A stretch of DNA of 6,586 bases from an uncultured Bacilli bacterium (GTDB lineage: Bacteria > Bacillota_I > Bacilli_A > RF39 > UBA660): positions 1 to 6,586 of the forward strand of contig CANQOE010000075.1 of assembly GCA_947625315.1 (NCBI GenBank), read 5' to 3'. Positions 4,799-6,586 of the stretch are shown here, one piece after another; positions within the stretch are counted from its first letter, which is position 1, and every line of letters begins with the position of its first letter. The translations under genes were made by a program, and so were the position numbers. The notes beneath the pieces were generated by a model that saw nothing but the letters and a program-made list of their open reading frames with translations, made no database searches and was not told the DNA's origin.

Positions 4799-6511
4799 AT
4801 GCGTAAAATATTAACATTTTTAATTATTTTAATCTTTCCCTTAAATGTTTACGCTTTAAATAAAGCCGTTGTAGATATAACAAATATGCCAATATCGGAT
4901 ATTCAAGATGCTTTTAATAAAGGTTATTTAACTAGTGAATTATTAGTTAATCTCTATTTAGATAGAATTAATACTTATAATAATGATTTTAATGCTATTC
5001 TCTATGTTAATGAAAATGCTTTAGAAGAAGCCAAATATTTAGATGAATTACGAACCAATGGAACTATTTTAGGACCATTACATGGTATTCCTTTTATTGT
5101 TAAAACCAATATTGATGTTAAAGGCATTCCTACAACCGCAGGAGCTAAAGCTTTAAGCGATAATTATCCCAATAGTGATGCTCAAGTTATCGAAGAATTA
5201 AAAAAAGCCGGAGCTATTGTTTTAGCAACTTCTAATATGAGTGAATTTGCTTTTTCGGCTTCTAAATCGCAAAGTTCTTTTGGCCAAGTAAAAAATGCCT
5301 ATAATCCTTTATATACTCCCTATGGTTCTAGTGGGGGAAGTGCCACAGCTTTAGCTTTATCTTTTGCCACTTTTGCCCTAGGAACCGACACTAATTCTTC
5401 CGTTAGATTACCTTCCGCCGGGGCTGGTTTAGTAGGCTTAAGGCCAACTTTTAATAAAATAAGTACAAAGGGTGTAATTCCCTATGATATTAATCGTGAT
5501 ACCGTGGGAATTATGAGTAAAACAGTCGCAGATAACCATCTAATTTATGAAACTATTACTAAAGAAGAAACTACTTCTGATTTAGATAATCTTAAAATTG
5601 GTTATATTCGTGATTTTGTGGAAGGCAGTTCTAATAAATCAGGCATTAATTCTTTAACTGATCCGGATATTAAAGATTTAACTTATCAAAAAATTGACCT
5701 TTTAAAAGAAAGTGGTTTGGAAGTAGTTGAAATACCTAGTCTTTTAAATAGTACTTATCAAAGTATTTCCCTAAATACTAAAACCGGGGCTTCTTTTTGT
5801 GATGGTTTTAATGCTTATATTCAAAATACTACTGGAAGTATTCGCTCTTTTAAAGACTTAGCTAATTCTTCTAAAAAAATATATAGTTTAAATGCTTATT
5901 TAAGTAGTTGTAATAATGCTTGGGATTACGATCAACAATCTTTAGAAAAATTTGAACAACACGTTTTAGAAGTTATGCAAGAAAATAATGTTAATGTTTT
6001 AATTTATCCTACTTTAAAACAAAAAGTTTATTCTCTAAAAGATTCTCCAGATTTAGCTTCTCCTAGTAGTTATTTACCTTCTCCCATAGGATATCCGGCT
6101 TTAACAGTTCCAATGGGTCAAATAGGCGAATTTTACTATGGTTTAGAATTTTTTACAACTAAAGATAATGAAGAACTTCTTTACCAAGTAGCCGAAATCT
6201 TTTCCCAAAATAATAAACTACCTTTATCTAATAGTCCTTTAGCTCCCTCATTATATGAAATACCTTCAGAAGTTTTAGAATTAAAAGCTTTATATGAAAA
6301 AAATTTAAATAACAAAGAATTAACTTCGAAAACCAAATCTTTCTTTTTAAACTATAATAATCTTACCTTAGAAGAAATTAATAATCAAACTATTAGTTTA
6401 ATTGAAGAATATCACTCTTTAAATATTTTAAAAAATAATTATTTAGAATTAATTACTTTAACTATTCTAATTTATATACCTTTGTTAATATTAATTAAAA
6501 AAATAAAATAA
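4799..6511 (+). CDS. Exported amidase-signature hydrolase with C-terminal membrane anchor
   Basis: A 570-residue amidase signature (AS) family enzyme that hydrolyses a carbon-nitrogen amide bond; the substrate is unknown. The expected Lys-Ser-Ser triad is K102 (HGIPFIVKTN), S177 (YGSSGGSA) and S201 (GTDTNSSVR). Spacings of 75 and 24 equal those of fatty acid amide hydrolase (K142, S217, S241). SVRLPSAGAGLVGLRPT and SPIGYPALTVPMG are further family blocks. The usual TGGS before the nucleophile is TNSS here. Residues 1-19 look like a signal peptide (MRK, hydrophobic core, VYA cleavage site), and residues about 549-567 form a membrane helix followed by KKIK. The enzyme is therefore probably extracellular and held at both secretion and anchor stages, unlike cytosolic GatA, which is also part of a GatCAB set not seen here. 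Peptide or amino-acid amide use is a guess. No + strand terminator is visible after it. Confidence 0.9.
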   Translation: MRKILTFLIILIFPLNVYALNKAVVDITNMPISDIQDAFNKGYLTSELLVNLYLDRINTYNNDFNAILYVNENALEEAKYLDELRTNGTILGPLHGIPFIVKTNIDVKGIPTTAGAKALSDNYPNSDAQVIEELKKAGAIVLATSNMSEFAFSASKSQSSFGQVKNAYNPLYTPYGSSGGSATALALSFATFALGTDTNSSVRLPSAGAGLVGLRPTFNKISTKGVIPYDINRDTVGIMSKTVADNHLIYETITKEETTSDLDNLKIGYIRDFVEGSSNKSGINSLTDPDIKDLTYQKIDLLKESGLEVVEIPSLLNSTYQSISLNTKTGASFCDGFNAYIQNTTGSIRSFKDLANSSKKIYSLNAYLSSCNNAWDYDQQSLEKFEQHVLEVMQENNVNVLIYPTLKQKVYSLKDSPDLASPSSYLPSPIGYPALTVPMGQIGEFYYGLEFFTTKDNEELLYQVAEIFSQNNKLPLSNSPLAPSLYEIPSEVLELKALYEKNLNNKELTSKTKSFFLNYNNLTLEEINNQTISLIEEYHSLNILKNNYLELITLTILIYIPLLILIKKIK

Positions 6512-6541
6512 AAAAAGAAGCTGCCCCCTGAAGACAGCTTC
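6510..6541 (-). terminator. Intrinsic terminator for a convergent - strand transcript
   Basis: GAAGCTG (6517-6523) pairs with CAGCTTC (6535-6541). Read on the - strand, the hairpin is followed by a run of seven T (complement of A 6510-6516), which is typical of an intrinsic terminator. In - strand RNA the stem can extend by U-G, C-G and U-G pairs to about 10 bp with a 5-base loop. On the + strand those positions are A/C mismatches and no T-run follows. A gene or mobile element on the - strand to the right is therefore implied. The T-run overlaps the end of the amidase gene. Confidence 0.75.
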
Positions 6542-6557
6542 AAAAAGAATAAAAAGG

Positions 6558-6586
6558 GGTTGACTAGTGTGATACTAGCACCAATT
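6558..6586. repeat. Imperfect inverted repeat at the right edge
   Basis: CTAGT (6564-6568) and ACTAG (6574-6578) form a 5-bp stem over a 5-base loop. TTG (6560-6562) and CAA (6582-6584, read as CAA) can add an outer stem across a small asymmetric internal loop. It lies just upstream of the - strand terminator in - strand reading. It could be the 3' end of a - strand transcript or of an insertion element, but the window ends before this can be judged. I see no tRNA or known RNA in it. Confidence 0.3.

Noticed and set aside
151..6511. Mycoplasma-type genetic code (TGA as Trp)
   Set aside because: All five genes are complete without reading any in-frame TGA, and the few Trp residues (in the genes at 3107, 4054 and 4799) are encoded by TGG. 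The stops used are TAA and TAG, so the window does not require a changed code, though it does not exclude one.
4799..6511. GatA subunit of the tRNA amidotransferase
   Set aside because: The signal peptide, C-terminal membrane helix, TNSS variant and lack of gatC/gatB neighbours argue for an exported amidase instead.
6517..6541. Terminator for the amidase gene on the + strand
   Set aside because: On the + strand the hairpin is followed by A-rich sequence, not a T-run, and the inner pairs become A/C mismatches.
6556..6586. tRNA or other known structured RNA at the right edge
   Set aside because: No T-loop, anticodon arm or CCA-type end pattern is seen; only a short imperfect hairpin is present.

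Overview
The window is very AT-rich. It uses TAA and TAG as stops and TGG for tryptophan, with strong AAGGGGG/AAGAAGG-type ribosome binding sites, TTGACA/TAAAAT and extended -10 promoters, and K/N/I/L-rich proteins. This suggests a low-GC Bacillota lineage, possibly one of the reduced-genome, Mollicutes-related gut Bacilli. The taxonomic placement is inference. All five genes lie on the + strand, in two transcription units.

Unit 1 (about 94-4014): a near-consensus promoter drives three tightly packed genes (151-1479, 1483-3114, 3107-4006) and ends at an intrinsic terminator whose stem contains the last stop codon. All three proteins are built almost entirely from tandem copies of a 50-65 residue module. 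The best copies read roughly LLPYF..xDQ.IIKLYYGI...P.....IA..L.vS...I......L...L..ML. This pattern matches sigma-70 region 4 (a 4.1 helix ending in (R/Y)YG(I/L), then the 4.2 helix-turn-helix), and two copies keep near-RpoD recognition-helix sequence (SRERI and TRQRI). Regions 1-3 of a sigma factor are absent. I count about 6, 7 and 4 modules, or 16-17 in the operon. I do not recognise such multi-module sigma-4-like proteins as a named family. They are the most interesting content here: plausibly modular DNA-binding or RNA-polymerase-binding proteins, role unknown.

Unit 2 (about 4024-6511): an extended -10 promoter just after the terminator drives two exported enzymes. The first is a membrane-anchored DNA/RNA non-specific endonuclease (EndA/NucA-like, NRCH variant of the DRGH motif). 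The second is an amidase-signature hydrolase with a signal peptide, an intact Lys-Ser-Ser triad and a C-terminal membrane helix. Both probably act at the outer cell surface, in scavenging of nucleic acids and of amides or peptides. Nothing in the sequence ties them functionally to unit 1 beyond adjacency.

Edges: positions 1-93 hold no gene but carry a possible divergent (- strand) extended -10 promoter. Positions 6512-6586 hold a terminator that works only in the - strand direction, implying a convergent gene or mobile element beyond the right edge, plus an imperfect inverted repeat.
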